Shown here piece by piece: positions 13,219 through 28,100 of a stretch of DNA of 64,000 bases (position 1 is its first letter; each line of letters begins with the position of its first letter). The notes beneath the pieces were generated by a model. The model did not search any database. It had not been told where the DNA came from and worked only from the letters and a program-made list of their open reading frames with translations. The position numbers were made by a program, and so were the translations under genes. The stretch comes from Larix kaempferi (lineage: Eukaryota > Streptophyta > Pinopsida > Pinales > Pinaceae). The stretch is from assembly GCA_027924585.1 (NCBI GenBank), contig BSBM01000050.1:2170001-2234000 (forward strand), written 5' to 3'.

Positions 13219-16200
13219 TGTTGTCCACCAAACTGCACACTAGCAGCAGAAACCTTTTGAAAGCTGTCTCCCTCATTGGAAAGTGGGAAGAGGTGTGGCC
13301 TTGGGGGCAAGCAATGAGCCAGGTACTGTCACCTGAATCCCAGCTCCTCCGTTTAGGAAAACTCCTAACGAAGCCAAGGGGGGTAGTCCCTAAAAGAGAG
13401 TTTCACTAAGACTCTTTGTGTATTTAAGTGTTTTTGATGTAGTGATGCGGATGGGTGTTATTTAGGAGTTTTTTGAAATGATAGACAATATAAAATTAAA
13501 ATAAAGACAAGATAGCGCAATCCACGTTGCAAATACGAGATGAAAGATACACTTGGGCAATAAATAAATTACTTCACGGAAATATAAGCAAATACTCCAA
13601 TGTTGATACTTAAGCAAGCAAAATATAAGATGAAGGACCAGTGCCTTATGGAGTCAGAAAATAAAAGTGATTGTAAACTTGACACAAGTGCTTGAAATGG
13701 AAAGTTTGTGAGAACGTTGTGCAGCTTATCTTGGTAAATTCAAAGTTTTAATTGTCTTGATTATTAGGGCTAAACCAAGGGTATTCAAAGAAAGTTCGGA
13801 AAAGACAATATCAAGTGCCTCCGTTCAAGGACCTGTCGGGCCACCCAGTGCTCTAGCCAGGCCGCGCAATGCAAGCCAGCAAACTAGAGGTTGAACATGG
13901 AATCCCGACGCCCTCACTAAGAGATTACCCACTGAAATTATGTTATCGATCAACTCCGGATTGGTTGGTTATGGGGGTGAAAATTTTAATTAGATTTTCG
14001 CTTGTAGATTAACAAGTCTTCCACCTTTCTGAGTACTAGCCCAACCTTTTCAGGTTGGCAGAGCATACGGGTGTAGGACAAAAACCAAGATAAATTAATT
14101 AAGGGGTGTATGAGTGGAAATTTTTATTATTAGAAAACCTTGTTCAACTCTCCGGCAGAGAGCGCTCTTGACTTGGTCTTATGACCACAGTTCAAGAGAC
14201 TTGCTATATTAACAATGCCTAATGCAGGGAAATGCAAAAAACTAAAATGCCCTCCGATAGAGGGTGCTCTTGACTTGGATTTGGCCAAGTTCAAGAGACT
14301 TTGTTTATTTTAAGAAAATAGAAGCAGTTGTGAAAAACAGTTATGAAGCTTTGTAGAATTAAACCATGTGATAGCTCAAATAAAGTAAGAGACAACTAAC
14401 ATGCTATTTGTAGAATGAAATAATGCTAAAAGGACTTAGTGTTCTACCAACAGTTTTACTCTAAGGTGGGATCAATCTCCGAACAAGGTCAACCACTAGA
14501 ACTGCCTGCACTTGAGAACCTCCAGCTAGCTGAAAGCTCTACCAAGGAAACCGACGGGGAAGGAAGAGTAACCACAAAATTATGTGGTCTCGCCCTTGAG
14601 ATGAAATCCCAAGGATACAACTTCCGGTCAAAGGCTTTGGAAGAGAAATATAAGATGAAACAAAAGATTACTCTAAAGAAAAAATTGAAAGACCTAACCT
14701 AACAAATCACCACACTCTTCCCCAAATGGGAAGAAAACCCAAAAAGTGGAGGCCTCCTCCACTTGAACTTTTATTAACTTGATTACAAATGCCTTGGGTT
14801 TGAAACCTTTGAAGGACTTTTGAGAGATATATAATACTTGGAAAAAATAAAGAAGAAACAAGTCTTTGCTTGCTTTTACAAAGGATAAGTACGTCAAGTT
14901 TTGATCATTCTCATGGTTTCTTCACTTTGTTTCTTTTGCTTAGATCTTACTTCTTCAAAGCTCCTTCAAGTTTCCTCCTTTCAAAACATCTACACAAGTC
15001 TTAGAAATTCTCAACCAAGGCACCCATTAATCATTAGAACAAGACAAAATCTTGAAGCTATTTAAACTAGAGTCTACAAAAGACTTCAAAAAATTAGTTT
15101 ATGAGATTTTTTATTTCAAAAATGCATAAAAGAAAAAACGGGCCAGCGAACAACATATGCTTAAAAAATGATGAGAAAGAGATCTAGAATGTAAAATTTT
15201 TGAAATATTTTTGTAAAAAAAATTCTATCTTTTAAACTTGCAACTAGGGTTTAAAAAAAATGCAAACTATACTAGTGTGAAAAGAGAAATCTAGAATGCT
15301 TCTAACACTTACTTTTCAATGCATGAAATTGATCTACAAGATGCAAGTAAAACCTAAGATCTAACTATGACAAGCTATCTTGCAAAAAGAGAAGCTAATA
15401 CTCTAACAAAAACTAAACTAACTTAACAATTCGTTTTTGATCTTTTGGGATAATTTAGGGCTCTTTTTGGAGAAAACGGGGGGGAGAGATGGAATCTAAA
15501 AGATGGGGAACGAGAGGATTAAAGAGGGAAAGATGAAAGGTGGAAGGGAAGGTAAATCAAGAGTTAGATGGAGAGGGGAAGGCAAAGAGACTAGAGCCAA
15601 AACGAAAGGGAAGAAAGAGGGGTAACTATGGCCAAGCGAAAGCTAAGGAGGAGGGTTTTAAGAGGCAAGGGCTAGCAAACCAATGAGAAAAGGGAAACAA
15701 GGAGCAAATAAGAGGGGTTTGAAGAAAGAACCCTTTTGTAACCAAGTTTGAAAGATGAAAACTTTGTTGATGGAAGAGGAAACCCTCTCTGCTTTGATGC
15801 CAATCTTAAGATCTTGCTCCTTGGAAGTATCCTGCAAACACACTATTAGTAAAGGTTTTTTGTTGGTGGAGAAGAGGGAGATACAACCGAGTTCATCTCA
15901 TCTCAACCGTTTTGAAGATCTGCAATGCACAAAAACTTACACAAACAAAGCTTGATCAAATATAGAGAGTTAGACAAAAATGCATAAAGAGACAAGGTAG
16001 TAAGACCGATTACAAGTTGCACTCTTTATACTATTCAAGCCTAAGCCTAGCAAACAAATTGGGACCATCAAATGCTTGCCCTACGCTCTTAAGAAAGAGA
16101 TCTAAGCATGTATTTAAATCAAACTTTGAAATTGCATAAATCAAGAAAACATTACAGATATTACCTCAAAATAAATTAGTAACTCATGAACCAATAGAAG

Positions 16201-17452
16201 TGTACACAAATTTGCCTCCAAAGCCAACTTTATTTCCAATGATAGCCAATAGCTATTACAATCTCCGCAGAGTAAGTTTACAATAATTCTCCATCCAAAG
16301 AAAGCCCAAATGGCTTCTCTTAAATAGCAAAACACTAGCCTAAAACCCTAATTCGAAATTGGCATGAAGAGAGCCAAAAACTCCATCTTAATCCAATCAA
16401 AACCATGTCAACACCAACCAAATCGAGCTTGGAGTCTTAACTCAACATTAAGCTTGAGTTTGGAGCCCATAATTTGAGGAAGGAGCCCCACATGCATTGA
16501 TTTCAAAATCTAACAACCCATTAATTAATTGCCAAATCACAAAAACGAATTTGCATGAAGGTGGGTGAATTTCTCAACTGTAGATCACTCTCAGTGCTCC
16601 GAAACTGATCTGAATCAGGTGGGTGAAGATTCCAATCATCATAAATGCTTTTTGCCATGTCATTTTGACTTTTACTTTATTCAATTTGGCCTTTTTTGGA
16701 GAGATTTAAATTATCTCCAATTTATTATTTTTTGAATATTTTAATTAATATTTCTTATTTTTTTATTTTTTGAGAAAATATTAATTATGAGGCCAAATAA
16801 TTGTCTGAAACTTAGGGTTAGCTGGTCCGGGGATCATGAATGATTTTTGGCTTAAGTCTGGAGCCTTCAATCACTGAAATCAGATCCCGGATGATTGACA
16901 TATTACAGACTCAAATTTCTCTATTCAAACTATAGAGAAATTTAATTAAAATTTAAATAATTAAAAACCCCAATTCCGACGCGTCCGGTAAAAATTTTTC
17001 GAAATTTTTTCTGAGGGTCCTAGAGACTAGGGACATGACCAAAACCTATTCTAATAGTGTCTAGTAGGTTTATACATTATAGTTGGACTCTAATAACCCC
17101 CCATGGCCAAATTTCCAAAATCAGGCATTTCAGCTTTGGAGGAAGCGGGAGAAAAATCAAGAGATTATATCTCGCCTGAAGCAAAGTATAATCTGACGGT
17201 GAAAAAACTCCCTGGAATACCTTAGTTGTTTAATCCAGTCATGGGGAACTGAGCCACTCAGACCCTACTAGCACACTTTGATACAAACCCCCATGGGGCC
17301 ATGGTCATGTCGACTCAAAAACAAAATTGGCTAGCCAAAACTGGCTAGACCCAAATATCTGAAACCCAGATACTCTAGAAGTGAACACTGATGTGTTCCA
17401 ACACTGGCGGCTCAATAAGGTTTCAACCATTTGAACAAAATAGGTGATAACA
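13219..17452 (-). mobile_element. Complete S-family solo LTR (4,234 bp)
   Basis: It begins TGTTGTCCACC and ends GGTGATAACA, with a perfect 5-bp duplication GTGGG (13214-13218 and 17453-17457). It is collinear with 28775-33450: both share GTACTGTCACCTGAATCCCA, CTCCTAACGAAGCC, CTTCCACCTTTCTGAGTACT, CCACTAGAACYGCCTGCAC and the AT-rich block near the right end. It contains no protein domain. A minus-strand TATA-like box (TATTTAAGAGA, about 16316-16326) suggests minus sense. Confidence 0.85.
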
Positions 17453-17457
17453 GTGGG

Positions 17458-18755
17458 GAGAAATGATGACCCGCAGGGGCGAAATACTAGGCGTTTCAAA
17501 TCAAATCAAATATACAAGTGACACGTGACCTCAAAAATGGTTGAGATCACGAATGTGAAAAAGTGAGCAGGGTTAATGACCTGCCCCCGTGCTATGTGCA
17601 TGGGGTTTGTGATTGTGATCACATATGTGTTGGTTTGAACGATGGGCTCATTGAAGTGCTAAGATAGATGTGATGGGGTAGGGTCAAAATGATTGATCAT
17701 GCCCCCTATCCCAGGTTCGAAGTAATCTATTATGCCCCCTAATCTCAGCTGTCAATCTATTATTGCACAAGGGTGATTGGTACGCAGCGATTTATCGCGA
17801 GGCTGAGGAGCCAGTTCAAGTTTAACAATTGGGATGTTAGCATTGTCATCCAACATTTGCATGTGTTCTTGAAGTGCCGGTAATTGTGGACATTGATGGG
17901 TAGCATTGCCTAAATCGTTGCATAAAGAGAATTTGGGGGGAGCACGAAATGTTGGGGGATTCTTCGCCAGCTTTGGAGTTTATGGGGCGGTGCGGGTTGC
18001 AGGTGCAGTAGTGTAGTTTAGTGGGCCTCTACCCCCAGTGTAGCGGAGTGGAGGGGGAGCATTACTGGATGTTGATGTAGTTGCCACTGTTGGAGGTGGT
18101 CGGTTTTGAATGTTCGCTACGCCAAGGAGTGGACGATTAGAGGTATTGATGGGTTGCACCGGTTGTAAAACAACATTCGGTGTCAGGGGAGGGGTTGGGG
18201 CAGGTAGGTACCACACAGGTAGTCCTAATGTTAACCTTGGAAGATTGAGCATAGCCATTACTGGCGTGCTGATGACCACTGATGATCAAAATGCTCATCT
18301 CAACCAAGGGACTAGCTCATAGATTTGATAGGTCTGATCTACATCATGGTAGCCCCACTACTATGGATGTGACAATAGTAACCGTAACCAAAAGAGAGAA
18401 TTTTTATTTAGAGGTGAAGGAGAGAGAGATAGAAAGAGTGCTATAAGCTTGGGAACTTCTAGGCCGTGGAGTCTGTTGGTGGAAAGTGGAGGGACTATGC
18501 TCCTTGGAAGTGCTTGAAAGTTGGAGGAGTCAAACAAGATCAACCAGCTGTTCAAGCTAGATACCTGCATTACCTTGTAAATTCTTTCACAAAGAAATGG
18601 TTAAAAGCAAGGGTGTTAACTACAAAAGAAACTTGGAACACATGCATTTAAACAAAAATAACATGTACTTCTAGGAGATTTAATGCAACTAATCAACAAT
18701 AAATAATCAAACAAGAAATTCCTTACTCCACTGGGATTAGTTCCCCTTGTAGGCA
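17458..18755 (-). repeat. LTR-retroelement internal fragment with Pro-rich frame
   Basis: A minus-strand open frame (18279-17980, 99 codons, Pro/Thr/Asn-rich, no known domain) lies about 480 bp inside an LTR-type terminus at 18756. That is where gag would begin. Between 17575 and 17745 the tract GCCCCCT or GCCCCCG (minus AGGGGGC) recurs three times. The left end is cut by the S insertion. Confidence 0.35.
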
Positions 18756-18985
18756 TGTTGCCACTGGAATGCGTACCTGGTTAATGCAGCAGAAATCTAA
18801 CTATTGCTCGGTGTGCCCTTGGGGGCAAGTCTCGAGTCAGGTACTGTCACCTGATCCTGACTCCTCTATTTAGGCTAACTCCTAACGAAGCCAAGGGAGT
18901 TAGTGCCTACGGAATGTTTCTAAGGCTGTTAAGTTTTAGAAGGTTAATTAGATGGGGTGTTTGTTAGGAGTTTGAAAGTGAATTT
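18756..18985 (-). repeat. LTR-terminus fragment next to exon 1
   Basis: It begins TGTTGCCACTGG and carries the S-like terminal module: GGGGGCAAGTCTCGAGTCAG, GTACTGTCACCTGAT, ATTTAGG and CTCCTAACGAAGCCAAGG. It breaks off about 115 bp before the exon 1 acceptor. Confidence 0.6.
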
Positions 18986-19101
18986 ACTGTCCAAGTGAGA
19001 TGACTGCCATCCCAAAGCCCCACAGTCAGTATTTGCTCTTTCTTCAAATTGCTTATTGTACAAACAATCTGACAATTTTGTATTTATGTTGGAATGAACA
19101 G

Positions 19102-19161
19102 GATCCTTGCAGACCTGGAGTTGCACAAGCTGTTTCTGAATGCAAAAGTGCCGGAGTGAAG
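19102..19161 (+). CDS. ACA: ACA exon 1 of window (DPCRPGV, P-domain)
   Basis: Twenty codons, phase 0 at both ends. The exon follows an AG at 19100-19101 and ends at AAG before a GTGATT donor. It encodes the conserved segment after GIK in P2B ATPases (DPCRPGV...GVK), leading into the TGDN motif of the next exon. The exon that should precede it is not found anywhere in 1-19101. Confidence 0.9.
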
Positions 19162-22100
19162 GTGATTCAGATTATTTCTTGTTATATGGTGGAAATAAAT
19201 TGCATCCTCCTGCGTTTGAGTTCTTGCCTTTTTTCTTTTGACTCCTCAATGTGGGAAAATTTCAATTTGTAGAGTTTTTTCTGTCTTACAATCCAAAGTG
19301 GGAACTTGTGCATACCTTCCAGTTTTTACTTTAAAAGAATCTACATACCAAGTACTGGATTAGTTGTGTATTAATTACGAACACATTACTTGTCTGATTC
19401 TGTGTACTGTATTATATCACCCTGCGCTTGTCTGCAGTCTATTTAGAATGAAGTGTGAAACTGGAAATATCTTTTCCTATTGAAAAATATGGAGAAATAT
19501 TAGATGATGTTGTATTTCTGTTTCCAAAATTCAAGTTGTTGAATTGTTTACTTAATTTTGAAAGCCCTTTGTAGGTTTGCATGGTAACTGGGGACAATCT
19601 TATAACAGCAATTTCAATTGCTCGGGAGTGTGGCATATATTCAGAATCAGAAAATGGATTGGCAATAGAGGGTTCTGATTTTCGCAATTACAGTAATGAA
19701 GAAATGGTTGCATGCCTGAAAAAGATACAGGTAGTAGAATCTCAAAACTTTATAGGAGCACAATATTATAATCATCGCCTCAGTTCATTTTGTTGTTGTG
19801 GTTTTGTAGTTTTTTTAATAGTAGTTTTGTTTTTCAGGTCTTGGCTCGTTCACTTCCATCTGACAAGTTGCTATTGGTTCAAAAGCTGAAAGAAAATAGT
19901 GAAGTTGTTGCAGTAACGGGAGATGGGACAAATGATGCACCGGCACTGCATGAAGTCCGTAATTCAAGAGATGCTTTAATTTTTAGTAATCCCATGTTGG
20001 AGGGAAAGCACAGATCAATTTGCAGACCAAATTTTCTTTCAGACATCTTCACTTTGTTTATTAGATAAGAGATAGAATGTATTTTATCAGGAGAATGCAT
20101 GTTATTCTAGTTTTATTGAAATGCCAAATAGATGATTCCCGTTAAAGAATAATCTTGGAGGCAATCATAACTCCCGCAACAGTGATTCTAGTCTTAATTC
20201 TTAAATATACAGGCCTATAGAAAAATTATTCCTTTGATGTACCCCTCTTTTCCTGCCTTTCTGATGACTCCCGGCATGATGGCTGACCCCAAGCACCAAT
20301 CCCACATCTCCACCATAATTCCAGACATTCAATTTTTAATTAAAAAATAAATTCCACCAAGAGACAAATTACTTACCTCTTCTCTTCTTCACCCATCCAG
20401 CCTCTTCATGCTCTGATATAATGCTGCCAACAAACTTTGTTGCACCCAACTCTTCTTCTGGGGTTCTTTGCCACTGCACCCAACTCTTTTTCCAGAATTC
20501 TCTACGATCTGGAAAGTGTTTTCACAATCACCTTTATCCATGTTGCTTGTGGATGCACACATGTAGCTACCAACTACACCTGACTCCTATGGCTGGAATT
20601 ATCAAGCACCATTGAAAAGATTATTTTTAAATAAAATTCTCCAGCCTTGGAATTCAAATTTAAAAGTTACCTCCAATTTTACTTAGCACACCATGCTGCA
20701 TCAAAGTCAAACCACCCATGAACTGAAGAATTTAATTTTGCTAGTCATTGTCAGACCAGAAGTATTTTTTCCTTTGTTCTCAATATAACTTTCACTCGAA
20801 AATTCAGCTTATCATGCTGCTGCACTTCTGTGGATTTTTCTATCCTCAAAAATTTAATGTTCCCGTGTCAAAACTTTGTGGCTACATGTACAGACTAGAA
20901 AAACATTTCCTTATGTGATCCTCCCTGAGAGGTCAGATTGCTTCCCTTGTAACTCTCGTGGGTCAATAAAATTCTATATGACCTCCCTCAGGCAACTGCC
21001 ATTTCTGTTTCCCTGAGCCACCGGAATTTCTGACTTCTGACCTCTTGTACACCTGAGCGACTCGTTGTTGTTGAAAAACATCATCCATAAGACATAAGCG
21101 TAATCATTTCATTCCCATTGCCTTCCCAGAGCTAATAGGGACTGTTATCAACCGAAAATTCCTGCCCTGAAAGATAGCTGGATTCTGGATATTTATAGTA
21201 AACAAGCTACTGTCGCCTTGATTGATTCCTCACTTCCATGTTAGTGCTTGCTAACTTCAGCAGGGTATTTCAATGTGATCTAAGGGTTCCACTGAGAATC
21301 AATGCATGACTAGTACTACTTTAAATCAAAATAAAGCTTGTTCTGTTGGAAAATCTGCAATTAAAATGAGTGGACAGCAAGCTGTTCAATGACCTAAAAC
21401 ACTGACAAATGCACAGAAATGACAGAAATTTACCACCAAGTATGGGCATGCAACCCAATGCAAACCTATGATGGAAAGTGCCTAACTAATGTGCAATACA
21501 GAAATTACAGCAGGCTGTGTTGGCTGTTTAATGCTGGAATATGCTAATTTAATGTTTTTTTTTGTATTTTTATATTTTCAGTGCACACTATTTTCTCTCC
21601 TTCTGCAACAAAAGGCCAAAATCAGCAAAGTTAAGTCTGCTGTTTTATGAAAGAAAACTAAAAGACAGCGAATACAAAGTTACAAACACTCTAATTTATA
21701 TGCCTAAGATGCATGAAAATTGAGGAAATTTATTAAGTTTGTTTTTAGAATGATTAAATAGCTTGATAAATTAACCATTGTCTTATATTGAGTTGAATAT
21801 GAGTGAAAAGAAAACTGAGTTGGGTAAACAAAATTATTAATTCCTACTGCTTAAGTTACCTATCATGTACGCAACGAGAGCAACTAACAGTCTAAAAAGA
21901 AATACAAACTTTTACACATTAAGCACATGTAATAGTCACTAAGAAAAAAATTGATATATCTATATTACCAAGGGTTGTAGAAGAAAGTCCTTGACAGGTA
22001 GGAACACACCACATAACTCATTGGAAAACTGTCTCATTGGATCCAGAAGACTCAAATCCACTAGAGATGAGTACTCATACACCTCCTGATAACCTGTAGG

Positions 22101-25100
22101 ATCATCTGTAGAGTCCATCATACCCGGACAAGTATAAATATGATGATCTGGTAATGATAATAATCATGACAAACTGCATCAATCATCATCTGAAGCTTAT
22201 TCCCATCATATGGAATCATCAAAAGGTATATATAATACCATAGATCAACATCATACATAAAGTGGTCCATCTCATCACGGATTGCAAGGTTGACCTTTGT
22301 CAAACTAGGTTTGACCGGTCAAACTGATTAAAAAATGACCCTGGTTATAGAAGCCATACTGCTGCAAGTGCAAATAGTTAAGACATGCTCTCTAAACCAT
22401 TTTCATAGCAAGACTCTAGAGTATTAAGCATTATTTCACCGACAATTGATAAGTAATTGTAGGTTAGTTAAATAGTTTACTTTCAAGAAGAGTCTCAAGA
22501 ATATACTTGTTTGCAAACACGATCAAATTGCTAGCAAAGGGTGAAGGCTAAAGACACAAGGCTAAGCTGAGAGGGATGACTTGACTTGACACTGTGATAC
22601 TTTGGGTGAGGGACATGGTGTTATACACATAATCATGTGTTGGGAAAGGAGTACACAAGGAATGGCGGTGTCTCACAAATGGATAAGTTGTTCAGAGAAG
22701 TGCTTATTCAACCTTGGAAAAAGTTGTCTACTACTAGAACCGCTGTGAACTAGGTGTCCGGATAACCGTAACTTGAGGTTGTAGGGGACACTTAGAATTA
22801 GCTGTCCCTTGTTCCATCTCATGTCATAACCCACATGCTCAATGAGGAAAGTTTCACAGAAGATCAGCAGTCTTTAGATTTAGCATACATTTAGCCACTG
22901 CTTTTTAGGACCTTTCATTTCATTACATTTCATGGCGAGTAATCTTTAGATTTAGCATACATTTATCCATTGTTTTTTTAGGCCTAATATGACCCCTCTG
23001 GGATTTCACATGTGCTTATAAGCACAACTAATCGCAGCTTACATCCGGGGTGCATTTACATTTCATAGCATTTACATTTCATAGCATTTGAATTTCACTT
23101 CAATTTTGATAGCCCTTTTCATTGGGTTGTACAAGATATAACAATAATTTCCATATGTAGTACAACTTTGCTTCAAGTTTTAGCCAACACAACTCAAGCA
23201 ACTAGGGGGAATTCCGCAAATCTAAACCACACAACGAGGCAACCGACTAGAATGATAAAGGCATAAAATCCAACTCAGCAAGGGCAAGTTTTGTTGCCAA
23301 CTCAGAGACAAGACACAAAATAAACATGGATGCAAGTCCAACACAAAGGCAGAAGCGGGAAAGATCCTCCATATCACAAGTCAAGGTGTAAGTCGGGGTG
23401 AAGATCAATATATGGGAAATGACAAATGGATGGAGGGAGAGAAGTGAAAATGGAGCCTAAGCTAGCAGGTCAAGTAGACACGAATGATTATGTTCACATT
23501 CATATGAAGGTAAAGACCAACAAGTATAAAACAAGAGTTTCCAAATGTCAGTAATACATCCAATACATATAATACATAACCAATTTCATTTTAATTTTAA
23601 TACACTGCCAGATCATAATTACTTTATACCAAGTCAATGCTATCAAAATGACCTAAACAGCAAGGTAATAACATCAATGCACATCATATATATACTGGGT
23701 CATCAATCAACATCTGTAATATGAACCAACTATAACCACTGAGAACACTGTATTTGAAATACTGAAAACTGCACTGCAACTGTATGGAATAAAAGGCCAT
23801 ATCGCTCATCAAATCTGAGGTCTCAAGGCTCAACCTTGGCATAAGGTCTACTAAATGTCTGATACAAAGATGCTCTGATGTGTGAGTGATCATAAATAAT
23901 GCTGCTCATCATAGCTGATCTTACTGAGAAAGTGTAAAGGCAAGGCTAAAAAAGTGCAGATATCTGCTCTGCTCATATGGTAGCCTAGCTACTATGTGTG
24001 TGATAACATCTGGCTCTTGCTAGGACAAGTCCTCTAAGGGAGAGAGTGCTTGAGAACCTCAGAATCTCTGGTCCCCAACACTAACTGCGTCAATCTTCAA
24101 TCCAGCACTCGACTTCTTTTACTCTCATCTTTATTTGCACCTGTTCTTATGCTCATGGAAAGCAAAATACCACGTGACGCATGTATGGAATAAAAATAAA
24201 CCAAAATGAACTGCATAAATGAAATTCTACTCTCAAGCAAAAATAAAATGCATATAAAATGAAAGTACTAACTCAAGTTTTACATTTTTATATTTTATGT
24301 AGGAGATGAGAAAGGCTTAGGAAGGAGCATGACTCAACTCACTCAAATAACTCAGCAACAGGAAAAAGCACTCAAAAGAAAACTCAAGAGGCTCATCAAA
24401 AAGGAGAAGCAAAAAGAATCGCAATACTCAGAACTCAGAGAAAGCAAGAAGGCATACAAATCCTACTGCTCAAGGGAGCTTATTTGAAAACCTACCTACT
24501 CTAAGCATGCAAGAGGAGTCCTAGCTCAAGTCAAGTTAGGGCTATAATCCCTCAACTCTCTCTGATTGATAGGTAGCATGATCTGCTTCCCAGTCCCAGT
24601 AGTGAGGAAACACATATCATCAATGCAATGCTTGACAGTGAGCGGTCCAACCCAAATATTGCCAGATCCCCTGGATCGTATGTAAAATAAATCACCATGA
24701 ATAATGACCCTATCACCGTATGAAAACTTGCGACGATTCACCAACTCAGGGATGGCTTCAATAGTGCTAATAGGAATGGGATGGATATCAGAATTGCACT
24801 GAGATTGGGGCGTGACTATCCTCGAGTTCCTATTAGGAGGAACTGCATCAAATCTAGGAGGTCCACCTTCTTAAGGAATGGATACCCTACCAACAAGGAC
24901 TTCCTGAATTACTCTTCTCTTTGGATGTTCATCTCTTGGTTCTTCATTCTATGAGTGAATGATATACTTGGGAGTTTCTCCCACAGTCCAAAAATCTCTA
25001 ATGGCGACCTCATCTTCCTCGTCTTCCAATGGAGATGGTATGTTTTGGTTTTCAATACTCCTACTGCTACCTTCTCCAGTTGGGATGGGAACAACCATAT

Positions 25101-28100
25101 CTTCCAAAATTGCTAGGTGACTGGTGGGAAATGACGAATGACTCGAAGCCACACTAAAAGCATCCTGAGTTGCCGTGTCCAAGGATGTTGGTGACAGATT
25201 GGGAATGTGAGATGCATCAATAGAGTGCGTGCTCTCTTCACCAATAGGTAACTCACGTGGAATAAAAAAACTAGGGATATCCCTAAGTAACAGATAACGT
25301 AAAGATAATTGATCCTCATTGGTTGAAACGTTGGCTTGAGGCTCTTCTTAAAAAAGAGCTAGATTGTTCAAGGAAAAGTCTTCTTCAGGAGCATCGTGTA
25401 TCAAGGCATGTTCTTGCCTACTCATAGAGTTGTCATTCACTTGCCTGAAGACACCATCTTCCAAGGACATATGAGAGAGATGATTAGGAACATCAGAAAA
25501 ATAAACTTCGTTAGGTTCTTCATCACTTCCCAGACTAGGGGAAGGATGTGTTCCTAACTTCCTTCAATGTTGTTTTCCCAAGGGATAATATGATCAAGCC
25601 CTTGTCTTTGTCGTTCCATATTAAGATCAACCAAGGTAAGCCATTCATTAACTGTCCTAGGTATACGCTCACCCCTTCTTATTTCATTGAGAATAGTCTC
25701 AGGGTTGTTTGTATTAGCGATGGGCTCAAGTTGATCAATTTGTGGCTCCCCATGACTAAGTTGGTTGAAAGCTCTAATCTCTTCTGACACTTCACCACAA
25801 TATGATTCCAAATTAACTTCTCTAGCAGCAATAGCTCTATCCCTTTCTTCCTCAGAAGAAGTATCATCTCTAAAGGATCTCCAACTCTCTTGTCTTCCTG
25901 TACTATGATCCTCACTATGGCCACCCATGACCATGAAAATACCCTCAGGCAATAATTCACCCTCACCATAAGTGTTCCTTACACCATCCTGATAACTTTC
26001 AAGGTGACCATCGTAAAATGGCTCCCGATATATCCTAACTAAAGACCCATCAGAGTTAGGAATGGTAGCGTATGACAATTCCATTTGAAGACGTCCCCCT
26101 AATCCAACATACCACTTTCTACACAAAGGCATTCCATAAACTGTGGTTAGATCTATGACTACTATGTCCATTGGCATGGATATATCAGGGCATGAAAACA
26201 GGTTAGTTCTCAAGTTCTTGATTAATCCAAAAACTTGAACTGGTCTTGAGTCAATTCCACACATATTCTCGTAAGGCCTAGTTATTTTCAACCCCATGGC
26301 TTCCATGACTTGAAAAGGCATAACATTCATGGAAGCTCCAGAATGAAGCATACAGTTGTGAAGAAGGGTGTCACCTATGTGAAGTGTAAGATAAAAGGGT
26401 TGATGGCCACCAATCTTCCTCTCATACAGTGTTGTCTGGATATTGATGGGAGGATCTTCTTCTTCTTCAACATTAACACTAGGTGTCAGGTCTAGAAGAG
26501 GTTGATCACCACCATGACTAGTGGTAGTCTCAGGTATACTCTCGAAAAATTCTACCAATTGTTCTTTGATGGATGGGATTTTCATAAGTTCAATAAGTGG
26601 GATGTTGTGCATAAATTTGTCCAATTCCTTCTCAATGTTAATGTCTAAATCATAATCTGGAGGAGGAATTGGCTCACTCACTGGGCTAGGCAGCTCACTA
26701 CTCTTTTTGTCAATGAAAGGGGTAGGCTTTTGGCCATCCTTTCTTATTTGATAAACTCTAACAGGAGCTTGGCCACTACTTTCAGGTTGCTCAATGGCAT
26801 AGATAGGAGCACTAGAACTAGGATTCTCTTCAGACTCTTAATCTTGGTTGAGCAAGATTCTTCCAAAGTCTCTATCAAAATCCAAGTTATCGACCCAGTT
26901 AATGTTCTTGGGAGAATCTTGAGCATCCTCACGATGACTGGGATAATCAAGATCTTCCCCTTTTTGTTCTTCCGACCAGTTAATACCAGGAGGTTCAAGA
27001 GATGGTTGGCTCGCAGTGTTTCTTCTATCATTCTCATTATTAGGCCTCTTTTGTGGGTTCCAATAAGGTTTTGGGCCATAAGGTTGCCTATACTTTTCTG
27101 CCTCTTTGTTTTTAGCTAGAGTCCTAGTTAGGAGGGTCAGATTTTTTATCATCTCTTTCATACTCTCCATCATATCATTGGGATCTTTCACTGGCTCTTT
27201 TCCCTTCTTGGCTTTGGGCTCATATCTAGAGGACGAAACACTAATTGAATCAAAGAAGTTCTACTTCCCCATGGAAGCAGCATTTGCTTCAACCCTTCTA
27301 GCATTATCTTGAGCGGCTTTTAAGTCTTTAGGGTCTTTGTCTTTGAGATGGTAACCCAGGTAACCTTCAAAAGAGTTGAGGTAATGAATCAACACAGCTT
27401 GTTCTTTAGGCCTAATGTCACTAGGGATGTTGGCCACTATCTTGTCAAAACGGATGTTGAATTCATGGACGGAATCATTTTCTTTCTTCTTAACTTCGAA
27501 AAGTTGGTTCAAAAGAAAACGCCCATCCAACTTGACTAACCACTCATACTTAAGTTTTTCAGGGAAGTCATCATATCCTTTGACCAATGATGTAGGAAGA
27601 CAGTCAAACCATTTACGTGCATCACCTTCCAAGGATGCAAAAAGACCCCTCATGTAAACATCATCTTCTTCTGCCCCATAAACCTCCATGTGTGCCTAGA
27701 CATTTTCAATGTGGTCCTCAATGGAGGTCGCACAGTTCCCATTGAACTTAGGGATCTTTTCAAAATACTTGTCTCGCATATCATGGGGTGAACCAGGGAT
27801 TTGGGAAAAGTCTAAAGGAGAAGCTTTGGCTTTGTTCTCAAATCTACGAACGACATGCGGATTGGTTTGAGAATTGTTTCCAGGAGGAGTTTGAGTTGCT
27901 CCAGCCATTTGATTTGTTGGACTTAAGTTGTGATTTAGAGATGAAGGAGGAACCAAATTGGTTGAAGGGGATCCCACGAAACGATTTGGAGAATCGGAAT
28001 TAACGATTTTCCAAAAGAAGTTAGATGATTGAGCTTTGGGATCTCTTCTATGATAAATAAGTGGGGTTCCTTTTGATTGATTTAAGTTAGCCCTACTTCT

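Noticed and set aside
17980-18279. Pro/Thr-rich 99-codon frame as an independent gene
   Set aside because: It has no domain, lies in retroelement internal sequence, and its position fits a gag remnant.
1-19101. Upstream ACA exons
   Set aside because: I searched by eye for the phosphorylation motif, the GIK-ending exon and nucleotide-binding motifs and found none, so the stretch is treated as intron.
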